From Tropicimonas sp. IMCC34043 (GTDB lineage Bacteria > Pseudomonadota > Alphaproteobacteria > Rhodobacterales > Rhodobacteraceae), in the NCBI RefSeq assembly GCF_003390845.1, contig NZ_QMEK01000001.1:558001-622000 (forward strand): 64,000 nucleotides of DNA, written 5' to 3'. Position 1 is the first letter of the stretch. Every line of letters begins with the position of its first letter. A model generated the notes under the pieces. The model saw only the letters and a program-made list of their open reading frames with translations, searched no databases and had not been told where the DNA came from. Both the position numbers and the translations under genes were made by a program. Below, piece by piece: positions 33,182 to 41,647 of the stretch.

Positions 33182-35758
33182 CCGATCAAGCTGATCGGCG
33201 ATTTCAGCAAGATGCGCACGACCGTCGCCGCCAGCGCCAAAGATCTCGACAAGGCACGCGAGCGGGTCCGGCAGCTGAAGACGCAGCTGACCTCGGCGGC
33301 CAAACCGACGGCTGCGCTGCGCCGCGAGTTCGATGGCGCCCGCCGCGCCGCCGGGCAGATGGAGGAAAGGCACCGCGCCAACATGACGGCGCTGAATGGT
33401 CTGAAGCGGGGCCTGACGGCCGCGGGCGTGAACGTTCGCGATCTGGCCGGTGACGAACGGCGGCTGGTGTCGAGCCTTGATGCCACGACGCAGGGGTTCG
33501 AGCGGCAGATCGGCAAGATGCAGCGCCTGGCCGCGGCGCAGGAGAAGATGGCCGGGGCGCGGCGGCTGTTCGACGAACGGATGGGGCGTTCGGCCAACAT
33601 GGCCATCGCCGGCATGGCGACGCGGCAGGTCGGCCGGCGGGTGATCGGCGGCGTGATGTCGCCGGTCAGGAAGGCGGTCGCGTTTGAATCTGCCATGGCC
33701 GATGTGCGCAAGGTGGTCGATTTCACCGGGCCGGACGACCAGCGGGCGATGCAGAACAAGATCCTCGACATGTCGACGCGGATCCCGATGTCGGCCGAAG
33801 GCATCGCGCAGATCGTGGCGGCTGGCGGGCAATCGGGCATTGCGAAGGACGATCTCGACACGTTCGCCGAGAAGGCGGCGAAGATCGGCGTTGCTTTCGA
33901 CATATCCGCGGACACCGCCGGCAGTGCCATGGCCGAGATCAAGACGCAGCTGAGTGCGACGCTCGACGAAACCGGCCAGCTCTTCGATGCCATGAACCAT
34001 CTGTCGAACAACTCGGCCGCCTCGGCGCCGAAGGTTCTGGAGTTCATGCGGCGGGCGGGCGACATGGGCACGGGCTTTGGCATGTCCCGGACCGAGGCGA
34101 TGGCGATGGGATCGGCGATGATCGCCGGCGGCGCCGCACCGGAAGTGGCCTATACCTCGTTCAAGAATGCGGGCCAGGCACTGGTTCGGGGCAAGTCCGC
34201 GACAAAGACCCAGAAGACCGCGTTCAAGGCCATCGGGCTCAATTCCGTCGATGTCGCAAAGCGCATGATGGTCGACGGCACCGGCACCATGATCGACGTG
34301 ATCGAGCGGCTGAACAAGCTGCCCGACTACATGCGCAAGAGCGTGCAGTCGGACCTGTTCGGTAACGAGGCGCAGGGCCTCAACATGCTGATCGCCAACA
34401 CCGACCTGTTCCGCGAGGCGCTGGCACTGGTCGCCGACGAGACGGATTATGCCGGCAGCGCCCAGAAGGAATACGAGACACGCTCGAAGACGACGGTAAA
34501 CGCGCTCGAGCTGATGAACAACCAGCTGTCGGTCATCGGCATCCTGCTCGGCGATGCGCTGTTGCCGGGGCTGAACGATCTGCTGGCGATCACCGGCAAA
34601 GTCGCGAAGCGGTTCGCCGATTGGGCCAAGGATCATCCGCGGCTGACCCGGGCGATCGCCATGGGGACCGTGGCGCTCGGCGCCGCGGCTGTGGCGGCCG
34701 GCAGCCTGTTGGCGTTGGCCGCAGGGGCAATCGCGACGCTGGCGATGTTCCGGTTCGGGCTGACCGGCATCGGGATCAAGGCGGGTCTTGCGGCCAGCGG
34801 CCTGCGCGGTCTTGGCGGGGCAGTGCCGAACTTTGGCCCGGCCATCAGCGGCGCGCAGGCGTTCTCGAGCGGCATGGCACGCGAGATGGAGGCGGCAGCC
34901 CTTGCCGCCGAGCGCACCCGCACGCGGATCAATGCCGCGACCCGCGCGATCCGGTGGAAGGGCGTGATGAGTTCGATCCTGATGGCCGAGGCCGCGTCGC
35001 GCATCCCGACCGACCCGACGGAGGTGGCCGCCTTCATGGCCGCGAATGGCGAGGATTTCAAAGCGAAGATGGGCTGGGCGATGGGCAACCTGCCGGGCCT
35101 GAAGCAACTGGTCGAGGCGCAGAACAAGCTGCGCGGCCTGTTCGGGCTGGACCCGATGGACGGCACGCCGGGCGCCGGCATGGGGAAGGTCACCGAGGAT
35201 CTGGGGGCAGTCGAGGCTGGCGCCGACAGCGCGGCCGAAAGTGCCGATGGTCTGAAAGGATCGCTCGATGCGGTCGGAGAGACCGTGGTTGCCCCGAAGA
35301 TCGACACGCTGTCGATCGACGAGGCGGCGGCCGCGGTGCGGGCGCTGAGCCAGCAATACCAGTCGATTGCCAATGTCGGCCACACCCGACCGCCCGCACG
35401 CGGCAAGGGCAGGGGCGAGCAGCGCCGCGCCTCGGGCGGCCAGTATGGCCCGGGGCCGGTAATTGTCGGCGAGCGCGGACCCGAGGCATGGTTTGCCTCG
35501 CGCTCGGGATTCATCGCCAACAACCGCCAGTTGCTGGCAATGGCGCGCCATGCCTCGGTTGCCGCCACGATCGGGGCGGCGCTGCCGGCGGCGGCCGCCG
35601 GCCATGGTGGCGGCATGCGCCCCGCGGTCGGGACGCTCAACATCACGATCCCGATCGCCATGCCCGCGGGCAGCAATGCCGCGGATGTCGTCGACACCGT
35701 TCGCCACGACCTCGGCCGCGAGATCGCGGCGATGTTCGGCGGCAGTTTCTCGGACTAA
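33041..35758 (+). CDS. Tail tape measure protein
   Basis: 905 residues. Coiled-coil N-terminal third (DYSAT-like DQYSATVKGMSKVTGRFSDT, AKDLDKARERVRQLKTQL), then the TP901-type core (MADVRKVVDF, MSTRIPMSAEGIAQIVAAGG, LSNNSAASAPKVLEFMRRAG). Hydrophobic helices stand near 540-600 (AMGTVALGAAAVAAGSLLAL), and the end is Gly-rich (GGMRPAVGTLNITIPIAM). It sets tail length and is ejected through the tube. Its first 47 codons are repeated at 55135. Intact here. Confidence 0.95.
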   Translation: MGKRIETKLVLTAVDQYSATVKGMSKVTGRFSDTVRTKLGEMQKLRGPIKLIGDFSKMRTTVAASAKDLDKARERVRQLKTQLTSAAKPTAALRREFDGARRAAGQMEERHRANMTALNGLKRGLTAAGVNVRDLAGDERRLVSSLDATTQGFERQIGKMQRLAAAQEKMAGARRLFDERMGRSANMAIAGMATRQVGRRVIGGVMSPVRKAVAFESAMADVRKVVDFTGPDDQRAMQNKILDMSTRIPMSAEGIAQIVAAGGQSGIAKDDLDTFAEKAAKIGVAFDISADTAGSAMAEIKTQLSATLDETGQLFDAMNHLSNNSAASAPKVLEFMRRAGDMGTGFGMSRTEAMAMGSAMIAGGAAPEVAYTSFKNAGQALVRGKSATKTQKTAFKAIGLNSVDVAKRMMVDGTGTMIDVIERLNKLPDYMRKSVQSDLFGNEAQGLNMLIANTDLFREALALVADETDYAGSAQKEYETRSKTTVNALELMNNQLSVIGILLGDALLPGLNDLLAITGKVAKRFADWAKDHPRLTRAIAMGTVALGAAAVAAGSLLALAAGAIATLAMFRFGLTGIGIKAGLAASGLRGLGGAVPNFGPAISGAQAFSSGMAREMEAAALAAERTRTRINAATRAIRWKGVMSSILMAEAASRIPTDPTEVAAFMAANGEDFKAKMGWAMGNLPGLKQLVEAQNKLRGLFGLDPMDGTPGAGMGKVTEDLGAVEAGADSAAESADGLKGSLDAVGETVVAPKIDTLSIDEAAAAVRALSQQYQSIANVGHTRPPARGKGRGEQRRASGGQYGPGPVIVGERGPEAWFASRSGFIANNRQLLAMARHASVAATIGAALPAAAAGHGGGMRPAVGTLNITIPIAMPAGSNAADVVDTVRHDLGREIAAMFGGSFSD

Positions 35759-35772
35759 GGGAAGGACAAGAC

Positions 35773-36192
35773 ATGTCGTCTGGACCCGTCACGATGGCGC
35801 TGGGGCCATTCCTGTTCCGGTCGATCGGCTTTGGCCACACCGGATTGTCGCGCGCGCTCGAAACCCCGTGGTCGGAGGTTCAGACCGCCGGGAAATACCA
35901 TGCCCAGCAATGGACCGGGCCCTCGACGGATTCGGTCACGATCACCGGGGTCCTGTTCCCGTCGGCCTATGGCGGGCTGACGACGCTGCGCGGGCTGCAG
36001 ATCGCGGCGAAGAACGGCATTCCGCTGATGCTGGTCTCGCTCCGCGGGCAGGTGTTCGGCCGCCATGCCGTGCAGCGGATATCCGAGGATCAGAGCCTGC
36101 ATGACCGCTACGGCACGCCGCGGCGCGATGCCTATTCGATCGAGTTGAAGCGCCTCGGCGCGGTTCTGAACATCGCAGGGATCTCGATATGA
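35773..36192 (+). CDS. Tail protein gpU (P2 family)
   Basis: 139 residues. ALGPFLFRSIGFGHTGLSRA, ETPWSEVQTAGKYHAQQWTG and ITGVLFPSAYGGLTTLRGLQ follow P2 gpU, which works with gpX and gpD near the tail tube. It overlaps gpX by ATGA. Confidence 0.9.
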   Translation: MSSGPVTMALGPFLFRSIGFGHTGLSRALETPWSEVQTAGKYHAQQWTGPSTDSVTITGVLFPSAYGGLTTLRGLQIAAKNGIPLMLVSLRGQVFGRHAVQRISEDQSLHDRYGTPRRDAYSIELKRLGAVLNIAGISI

Positions 36193-36404
36193 CCGCGACC
36201 ACCCATGTCGCCTCGGAGGGCGAGGCGCTCGATCTGATCTGCTGGCGCCACTACGGCTATACCTCGGGCGCGGTCGAGCAGGTGCTGGAGGCAAATCAGG
36301 GGCTTCGGGCCGTGGCGCAGCGCCTGCCCCAGGGCGCGCTGGTGATCCTGCCCGATCTTGTCGATGCGCAGGCCGAAGCGACCGGCCTGAAGCTGTGGGA
36401 CTGA
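36189..36404 (+). CDS. Tail protein gpX (LysM-like, P2 family)
   Basis: 71 residues: THVASEGEALDLICWRHYGY, VEQVLEANQGLRAVAQRLPQ and GALVILPDL, the LysM-like fold of gpX. It overlaps gpU and is three bases before gpD, the standard U-X-D order. Confidence 0.9.
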   Translation: MTATTHVASEGEALDLICWRHYGYTSGAVEQVLEANQGLRAVAQRLPQGALVILPDLVDAQAEATGLKLWD

Positions 36405-36407
36405 GCC

Positions 36408-36944
36408 ATGGCCGGAGTTCAGGACACACCGCAGATCGCCGTCAGCGTCGATGGCACCTCGGTTGCCGGGGCCGCGTGGGAGCGGCTGGTGCGGCTCGAG
36501 GTGACCGACCGCGAGGGGATCCGCTCTGACGCGGTCTCGATCGCGTTCGACGATTCCGAGCCGCGGTTCATCTCGCCCCGGCGCGGCGCGGTGCTGCAGG
36601 TCTCGATCGGCTTTCGCGGCGAGGACTTCCGCGGCGACTATGTCGTCGATCAGGTCGAGTTCGCCTGCCTGCCGCACAGGATCTCGGTCAGTGGCCATGC
36701 GGCGGACTTCCGGGCCGAGATGAAGACCACCAGATCGCGGCATTGGGACGATACCAGCGTCGGCCGGATCGTGGCGCAGATCGCGGGCGAGCACGGGCTG
36801 ATCGCCTCGGTGGCGGACATCCTTGGCGAGTTGTGGTGGATCGGCGCGCTGGCGCTGGCCGCCCTCGTCATCTGGGGCCTGTTCGGGCGCATTCAGGCGG
36901 CGCGGGTCGACGATGCCCGCAGCGGCGCGAATCTCGGCCGATGA
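36408..36944 (+). pseudogene. Tail hub protein gpD, truncated and joined to a lysis-protein tail
   Basis: Residues 1-135 are the N-terminal part of P2 gpD (VTDREGIRSDAVSIAFDDSE, GEDFRGDYVVDQVEFACLPH, KTTRSRHWDDTSVGRIVAQI). The family is usually 330-390 residues. The last 40 residues, WWIGALALAALVIWGLFGRI plus a basic end, are a membrane anchor like that ending phage muramidases. The join indicates a deletion from mid-gpD to the end of the endolysin gene. Without the hub domain a working tail is unlikely. Confidence 0.75.
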
Positions 36945-36948
36945 CATC

Positions 36949-37185
36949 ATGGTGACATGGCTGCTTTCAACGCGCCTCGGCCGCGGGTTTCTTGCCGCGG
37001 TCGGGGCGCTTGTCGGGCTGGCAGCGGCTGCAGGCGCGCTGTTGCTGGCCCTCGGTGCTGCGCGCAGGGCGGGGCGGAAGGAGGTGCGAGGTGAGATGCA
37101 GATCGAGGATCTGGAGCGCGCTGTTGCTGTCCGTCGCGCTGCCGGCGGGGCACTGCGCGATGACGGGTCCGGCTACCGAGACTGA
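36949..37185 (+). CDS. Probable inner-membrane spanin (Rz-like)
   Basis: 78 residues: one N-terminal membrane helix (FLAAVGALVGLAAAAGALLL) followed by a charged helical region (RRAGRKEVRGEMQIEDLERA). Its 3' half overlaps a second ORF in another frame with a secretion signal, the usual embedded Rz/Rz1 layout. It follows the endolysin remnant. Confidence 0.55.
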   Translation: MVTWLLSTRLGRGFLAAVGALVGLAAAAGALLLALGAARRAGRKEVRGEMQIEDLERAVAVRRAAGGALRDDGSGYRD

Positions 37186-37309
37186 GGCGGCGCTCTGCGA
37201 TGCATGGCGCGACAGTCTGCCGACCCGGTCGCACGCCGACACCGAGCGGACACAGCAGGAGATCGGCCGCAATCGCGCGGCATGGCGCGCGATCTGTGAA
37301 GCGCGATGA
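37091..37309 (+). CDS. Probable outer-membrane spanin (Rz1-like), overlapping
   Basis: 72 residues from GTG 37091, overlapping the preceding gene in the plus-one frame. A signal-like SALLLSVALPAGHC with Cys is followed by a soluble charged segment. The lipobox is imperfect (PAGHC). It would link to the inner spanin to fuse membranes at lysis. Confidence 0.45.
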   Translation: MRCRSRIWSALLLSVALPAGHCAMTGPATETEAALCDAWRDSLPTRSHADTERTQQEIGRNRAAWRAICEAR

Positions 37310-37330
37310 TCGAAAGGACGGGAACAAGAG

Positions 37331-37597
37331 ATGACGGAATGGAAACAGGTCGACGCGGTCTTCCCGGCGTCCGGCAAGGGCTTCGGGCCTTACGGCGGGG
37401 TCGCGACGCTGCAGGTCGATCCCGGCAGCGGGACGGTCGAGATCCAGCTGCAGGATGCCGCAAGTACCTGGGTGACGGGCAGCGACCTGACCTTCTCGGA
37501 GGCCGGGGTCTACAAGATCGACGTGGAAAACACGCCACCGCTTCGGGTCCATGTCACCGGCGATGCGAAATATCGCTTCACCTGGCGCAGGCCCTGA
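37331..37597 (+). CDS. Small hypothetical phage protein
   Basis: 88 residues, beta-rich and acidic (ATLQVDPGSGTVEIQLQDAA, LTFSEAGVYKIDVENTPPLR). It resembles small structural or accessory proteins at the right end of prophages. No family named. Start preceded by AGAGATG with weak SD GGAACAAGAG. Confidence 0.55.
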   Translation: MTEWKQVDAVFPASGKGFGPYGGVATLQVDPGSGTVEIQLQDAASTWVTGSDLTFSEAGVYKIDVENTPPLRVHVTGDAKYRFTWRRP

Positions 37598-37601
37598 AGC
37601 C

Positions 37602-38477
37602 ATGGCGCGCCCATCGGAACACTCACAATCGGCCGGGACGACACCGGCCACCGGCCGGGACCAGCGGGGCAGGAGCGAGGCTGGGGGCGCGGTCAGGATG
37701 CGGCGGCAACCGATGCAGACGATCGTGTCGCTGAAGCGCAAGGGCCTGCTGACCGAGCAGCAGGTGCTTGCCGCCTACAGGTTCTACAGGAACCCGAATG
37801 CCTTCGTGATCGCACCGACCCTCTACCGGGTGTTGCACGATGCAATCCTGCAGGACGAACCGCTCGAGGCGATGGAGAAGCGGCGCGGCTGGCCGGCCCG
37901 GTCGGCAAAGGCCATCGTCGGGCTGACGCTTCACGCCCTGCAGGAAATGAACGCGACCCATCAGGAGATCGACGAGGACGCCGCCACCGCGCGCGAGACG
38001 GTCGAGTATCTTTCGGCGGACGATGTCCGGGATCTGATCCCGCTGATGGAGCGCTTCGGGTTCAGCCAGCGCGAGGCGCGGCTGTTCCGGATCCTGCAAC
38101 GCTCGGTCGACCGCAGCATCGGGAAGGACGCGCTGCTCGCGCGGCTCTATGCCGACCGGCCCGACGATCCGCCCGATCACAAGATCCTCGACGTCTATGT
38201 CAGCAAGATCCGCAAGAAGCTGGAAGGCTCGCCCTATCAGATCAGGACCGAACATGGCGTCGGTTTCTGCCTGGTCGAGCGGGCCCCGGACCCTTCGGAC
38301 CGCGCGCTGTCGTGGTATGTCCAGCACGTCTATGAGGGCCGGTCCTATCGCGAGATCGCCGGCAGCTCTGGCGTGCATGCCTCGAGCGTGATGCGCAGCG
38401 TGCATCGCACTGCCGAGACCCATGACCCAGATGCGCTCGAGCAGGCCGCAAGGGAACTTCTGGCACGGGGCGCGTGA
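37602..38477 (+). CDS. OmpR-type winged-helix regulator with C-terminal HTH
   Basis: 291 residues from ATG 37602 (ATG 37698 is an alternative). The middle third contains FGFSQREARLFRILQRSVDR, then DHKILDVYVSKIRKKLEGSP and YQIRTEHGVGFCL, the OmpR/PhoB DNA-binding wing. A separate C-terminal HTH follows (YREIAGSSGVHASSVMRSVH). The N-terminal 100 residues (KRKGLLTEQQVLAAYRFYRN) are helical and lack a receiver Asp, so it is not a two-component regulator. It may control the phage or the cargo that follows. Confidence 0.7.
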   Translation: MARPSEHSQSAGTTPATGRDQRGRSEAGGAVRMRRQPMQTIVSLKRKGLLTEQQVLAAYRFYRNPNAFVIAPTLYRVLHDAILQDEPLEAMEKRRGWPARSAKAIVGLTLHALQEMNATHQEIDEDAATARETVEYLSADDVRDLIPLMERFGFSQREARLFRILQRSVDRSIGKDALLARLYADRPDDPPDHKILDVYVSKIRKKLEGSPYQIRTEHGVGFCLVERAPDPSDRALSWYVQHVYEGRSYREIAGSSGVHASSVMRSVHRTAETHDPDALEQAARELLARGA

Positions 38478-38916
38478 GAATGGCGGTGCGCTTGGCCTTG
38501 CCTGCTGTCGATCAACGACTGTACAGAGGTCTGCGAGTTGTTTGGCGGGTCCACCGTCGCACAGGTGCGGCTCCGATAATCGGTCTCATGCGGTTCCGCG
38601 ACCGAAGCACAGGAGTTGATCCTCTCGAGCTGGTACGACTTGTCAGTGCTGTTGATCGCATCTCGGAGCGGTGAAAGCGACAGGTCGACAGAGGTCATCG
38701 GGTGTCTATTCCTGCCTCGTGTGCGCGGCCATTGGGGCATTATTGCTCTTGGTCGCAGGCCAATCCAGTCTTTGCCGTCCTCTGCGCCTGCGGCCACAAT
38801 ATCCGTAAGATCCTCGCACACTTTGGATATCTGAGATTCCCAAACGGATAAAAATATTTGGTTTGACGGCCGAATCGCTTATGCTTGTAAAAATTGAAGG
38901 CTAGGAGTATTTTAGA
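38478..38916. other. Gene-free stretch becoming AT-rich before the next ORF
   Basis: No supported gene; the open frame on the minus strand (38345-38821) covers the real C-terminus of the winged-helix gene. From about 38820 the DNA turns AT-rich. TTGACG at 38863 with TGTAAA 17 bases on could be a promoter for the ORF at 38917. Confidence 0.35.
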
Positions 38917-39363
38917 ATGCTTGGACGGCTCTTAAGTGAGGAATATACAGACCCGCGTTATGTGCTGGCAGTATACTTGGGCGACTTGGTTCGATTCCTT
39001 GGATTAATCGCTTACAATGATGAGGAGAATTGGAAACCCCCATTCAGCGAGGCGCTCCTCGATCCAATGCGCGCGGCATTGGAACGGCTTCCGGTGCATG
39101 CGTCTGAAGTCGAGACGAAAATATTAGAGTTGACTGATGATCAAATCCAAAGGCATGGCCTGGCCGGGCCCGAACTTACGTTCAAGTTTGCGGTTATAGA
39201 TGAGGCCTACCTTGCCGGTCGAGGCGGCTGGAGTTTTTTTGGTTGGCGTCGCTTAATCGATGCACTCGATGTTTTGCTTAATTCTATCTTGTCGGCGACG
39301 GGGGCTGGGACGGCGATCTCGGAAATAAAAGATTATATTGGTCTGAGCATTAGAAAACCCTAG
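38917..39363 (+). CDS. Hypothetical protein, AT-rich foreign gene
   Basis: 148 residues. It starts MLGRLLSEEYTDPRYVLAVY, with AGGAG nine bases upstream, and ends before AAACCCTAG. Codon use is markedly more AT-rich than all neighbours, pointing to recent acquisition. A hydrophobic aromatic stretch (GGWSFFGWRRLIDALDVLLN) lies near residue 105. No family recognised. Confidence 0.6.
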   Translation: MLGRLLSEEYTDPRYVLAVYLGDLVRFLGLIAYNDEENWKPPFSEALLDPMRAALERLPVHASEVETKILELTDDQIQRHGLAGPELTFKFAVIDEAYLAGRGGWSFFGWRRLIDALDVLLNSILSATGAGTAISEIKDYIGLSIRKP

Positions 39364-39777
39364 CGTTGGTTTAGCAGCCATTGCGTGACTGGCTGGGGCG
39401 GTTCAGATGCTGAAGAAACTTCGCTAGTGGACGGACAGGGCTCCGCACAAGCACTTTGCGGGGGGCAATTCGCATGGATCGAGAATGCCGGCTCCAGGTT
39501 CGAAAATTTGTCAAGCAACAACGCGGCGATCTGGCCACGTCTGGCTCCCCGGCACTTCGAAATGGCACGCCCATCGCTACTTTTCCAATGTCGTGGGCCA
39601 GCCTTAGAGATCGGCCATTTTGGCATTCCACGGCAAGCAAGGCTTGCCAAGCCACTGCAGTGTTTTCGAGGTGCGCCATTTTCTTCAGCTATCCAGAATG
39701 GGCTAGAGGAAGATCCCTCAGGACGCCATGATCTGCTGAGAGGTCCACAGATTTTGGGACCTTCGAAGGGGTGAGGC
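39364..39777. other. Gene-free stretch, apparently degraded DNA
   Basis: About 410 bases between two unknown genes. Open frames on both strands lack start-site support or family features. I see no repeat or hairpin of note. Confidence 0.3.
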
Positions 39778-40371
39778 TTGAGTATAGCGTTTCGAAAGCC
39801 TGAACGGCACCGCGATCTGGTCACAGCGGTCAGGGAGACCGTCTTCTTGCTACTAGGGGCCTCGAGTGCCGCCACACCCGATGGTTTCGCGAAGTTCCTT
39901 CCGCGGGCCTATGGTCATGCCGAGAAGATCACGAAGGCCTTCAAGGGAGTGGACGAGGCCGCGCCTGAGAACCTCGCCTGGAAATGGCTGTCGATGACGC
40001 TGTCCCAGGCGACCGCCCAGTTCCTCGTCGTGTTGCGTCGGCAGACCAAACTGGTTGGTACGGAGTTGGACGGCGCGGTCGCAGCGTTCATCGACGACGC
40101 GATGGACCTTCCCGATACCGCGCATTTCGAGGCGGCGACGTTCCTGCACACAGCAACCCACCCGGCCTTTGAGCCCGCCAGAGGCGCCCTTCAGCCGCTC
40201 ATTCAGGCTGTAACGACTTGGACGCAATTCGACATGGTTCGGCTGCAGGCTGACTTCGACCGATGCCTACATGCTGCTTCTGCCCATGTCTGCGCCGCGA
40301 ACCACGAGGAATTCGCGCCTTTGGTCGCGACAGTTGCCGGCCCGGCCGGCGAAGCGGCAAGAGCCGGATGA
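39778..40371 (+). CDS. Hypothetical helical protein, possibly truncated
   Basis: 197 residues from TTG 39778 with GAAGGGG upstream. Helix-rich: LVTAVRETVFLLLGASSAAT, YGHAEKITKAFKGVDEAAPE, LAWKWLSMTLSQATAQFLVV. It resembles the accessory N-terminal regions of larger multi-domain proteins, and the following 400 bases contain no continuation. No function can be given. Confidence 0.5.
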   Translation: MSIAFRKPERHRDLVTAVRETVFLLLGASSAATPDGFAKFLPRAYGHAEKITKAFKGVDEAAPENLAWKWLSMTLSQATAQFLVVLRRQTKLVGTELDGAVAAFIDDAMDLPDTAHFEAATFLHTATHPAFEPARGALQPLIQAVTTWTQFDMVRLQADFDRCLHAASAHVCAANHEEFAPLVATVAGPAGEAARAG

Positions 40372-40773
40372 TATCTGCGGCGCGACGATCCTCGGCGGCA
40401 ACCGGCGCCGCGGTGAGCTTGCGGATCTTCTGTTGGCTCAGGAACCCGCCAGCACGACGCGGACGGCGCGCAGACTTCTCCAGGGACGATTAATTCAAAC
40501 CGGGCACAAAGGTTCGGGTCTTGAACTGAGAGGTTCCAATTACCTTATCAGCGATGGAATGCCTGCCAAGGGTTCTGTCGCAAACGGCTGGTCCGGCCCG
40601 AGGGCGGACTGCGGATGGCTTGCCGGTTTTACGGGGCCTCCGAAGTCGAAGTGGCGATCCGGAGCGATCGCCGCCAGGGCGGACAAAGGTTTGCAGTCTC
40701 CACGCGGGCAGACCGCGGCGCGTGCGCCCGAGGCACACGGCCGCTGAAACGTCCCTAACGTGAGGAGGCCAAC
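40372..40773. other. Gene-free stretch upstream of the Hsp20 cluster
   Basis: No supported gene. It must contain the promoter of the three small heat-shock genes. I could not identify a sigma-32 promoter or ROSE-type thermometer by eye. Confidence 0.3.
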
Positions 40774-41208
40774 ATGCTGACACCCGCTTCTTCCTTTTTC
40801 AGAAACGATCCCTTCGCGCAGCTGGAGCGCATGACGCGCGACATGGATCGCATGTTCCCCGGCAACTGGTCGAATGCTCCGGGGTTTCCGGCAGTAAATG
40901 TCTGGCGCGGCGACGAGGCCGTCGCGATCACGTCGGAGCTGCCCGGCGTCGAACTGGAAGACATAGAGATCACGGTGAAGGACACCACCTTCACCCTCTC
41001 CGGCGAGCGCAAGGCGCCCGACGCGCCCAAGGGCGCCCGCTGGCATCTGCGCGAGCGCAGCCACGGCAAGTTCAGCCGGGCGGTGAAGCTGCCCTTCGTG
41101 GTCGATCCCGACAAGGTCGAGGCGCGCTTTAAGAACGGTGTGCTGCAAGTGGCGCTGCACCGGCCGGACGCCGACAAGCCGCGGCGGATCGAGATCCGGG
41201 GCGAGTGA
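40774..41208 (+). CDS. Small heat-shock protein Hsp20 (first of three)
   Basis: 144 residues. The alpha-crystallin domain spans about 45-140: VNVWRGDEAVAITSELPGVE, DTTFTLSGERKAP, FSRAVKLPFVVDPDKVEARF, then KNGVLQVALHRP (the GVL motif). The N-terminus FFRNDPFAQLERMTRDMDRM is an oligomerisation arm. It acts as an ATP-independent chaperone holding unfolding proteins. SD GAGGAGG lies eight bases upstream. The next two genes follow within 15 and 25 bases, so one operon. Confidence 0.95.
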   Translation: MLTPASSFFRNDPFAQLERMTRDMDRMFPGNWSNAPGFPAVNVWRGDEAVAITSELPGVELEDIEITVKDTTFTLSGERKAPDAPKGARWHLRERSHGKFSRAVKLPFVVDPDKVEARFKNGVLQVALHRPDADKPRRIEIRGE

Positions 41209-41223
41209 GAGGAGGTACATGAG

Positions 41224-41622
41224 ATGAACGACCAATTGACCAAGCCAGAAACCAAGGCCGAGTCCACGCCAGCCGAGAGCAGAGCTCGGGTTCCAGTTTA
41301 CAGGCCGCTGACGGATATCGTCGAGACGGACGACGGCGTGTCGCTGATGCTCGAAATGCCGGGCGTTGGCGCGGACGATCTCGATATCTCGCTGGAGCGC
41401 CGGGTTCTGACGATCCGCGGCACGGTCCGGATTTTCCGACCCGAGAATGTGGAGCTGGCCCATCTGGAATATGGCGAAGGTGACTATGAGCGCGCCTTCA
41501 CCCTTTCGGAGGATCTCGACCCCGAGCGGATCGAAGCCGAACTGCGCAACGGGGTGCTGACGCTCAGCCTGCCGCGCGCAGAGCAAAAACTTCCCAAGAA
41601 GATCGCGGTAAAGACCGCGTGA
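41224..41622 (+). CDS. Small heat-shock protein Hsp20 (second of three)
   Basis: 132 residues. It has a long polar N-terminus without the usual hydrophobic arm (TKPETKAESTPAESRARVPV), then an alpha-crystallin domain: IVETDDGVSLMLEMPGVGAD, LTIRGTVRIF, GDYERAFTLSEDLDPERIEA, ELRNGVLTLSLPR. The missing hydrophobic arm suggests a regulatory or smaller-oligomer form. Confidence 0.93.
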   Translation: MNDQLTKPETKAESTPAESRARVPVYRPLTDIVETDDGVSLMLEMPGVGADDLDISLERRVLTIRGTVRIFRPENVELAHLEYGEGDYERAFTLSEDLDPERIEAELRNGVLTLSLPRAEQKLPKKIAVKTA

Positions 41623-41647
41623 GCAACGCCGAGAAAGGAGAGATGAG

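Noticed and set aside
32906-35707. 933-codon open frame on the minus strand across the tape measure gene
   Set aside because: It is the complement of a high-GC coding gene with strong family match; its composition is His/Arg/Gly-rich and without domains.
17144-36404. Domesticated tailocin or extracellular contractile injection system
   Set aside because: Head genes are still present, no AAA+ ATPase of eCIS type is seen, and the hub gpD is truncated.
38345-38821. 159-codon minus-strand open frame
   Set aside because: Overlaps the C-terminus of the winged-helix regulator and has no family features.
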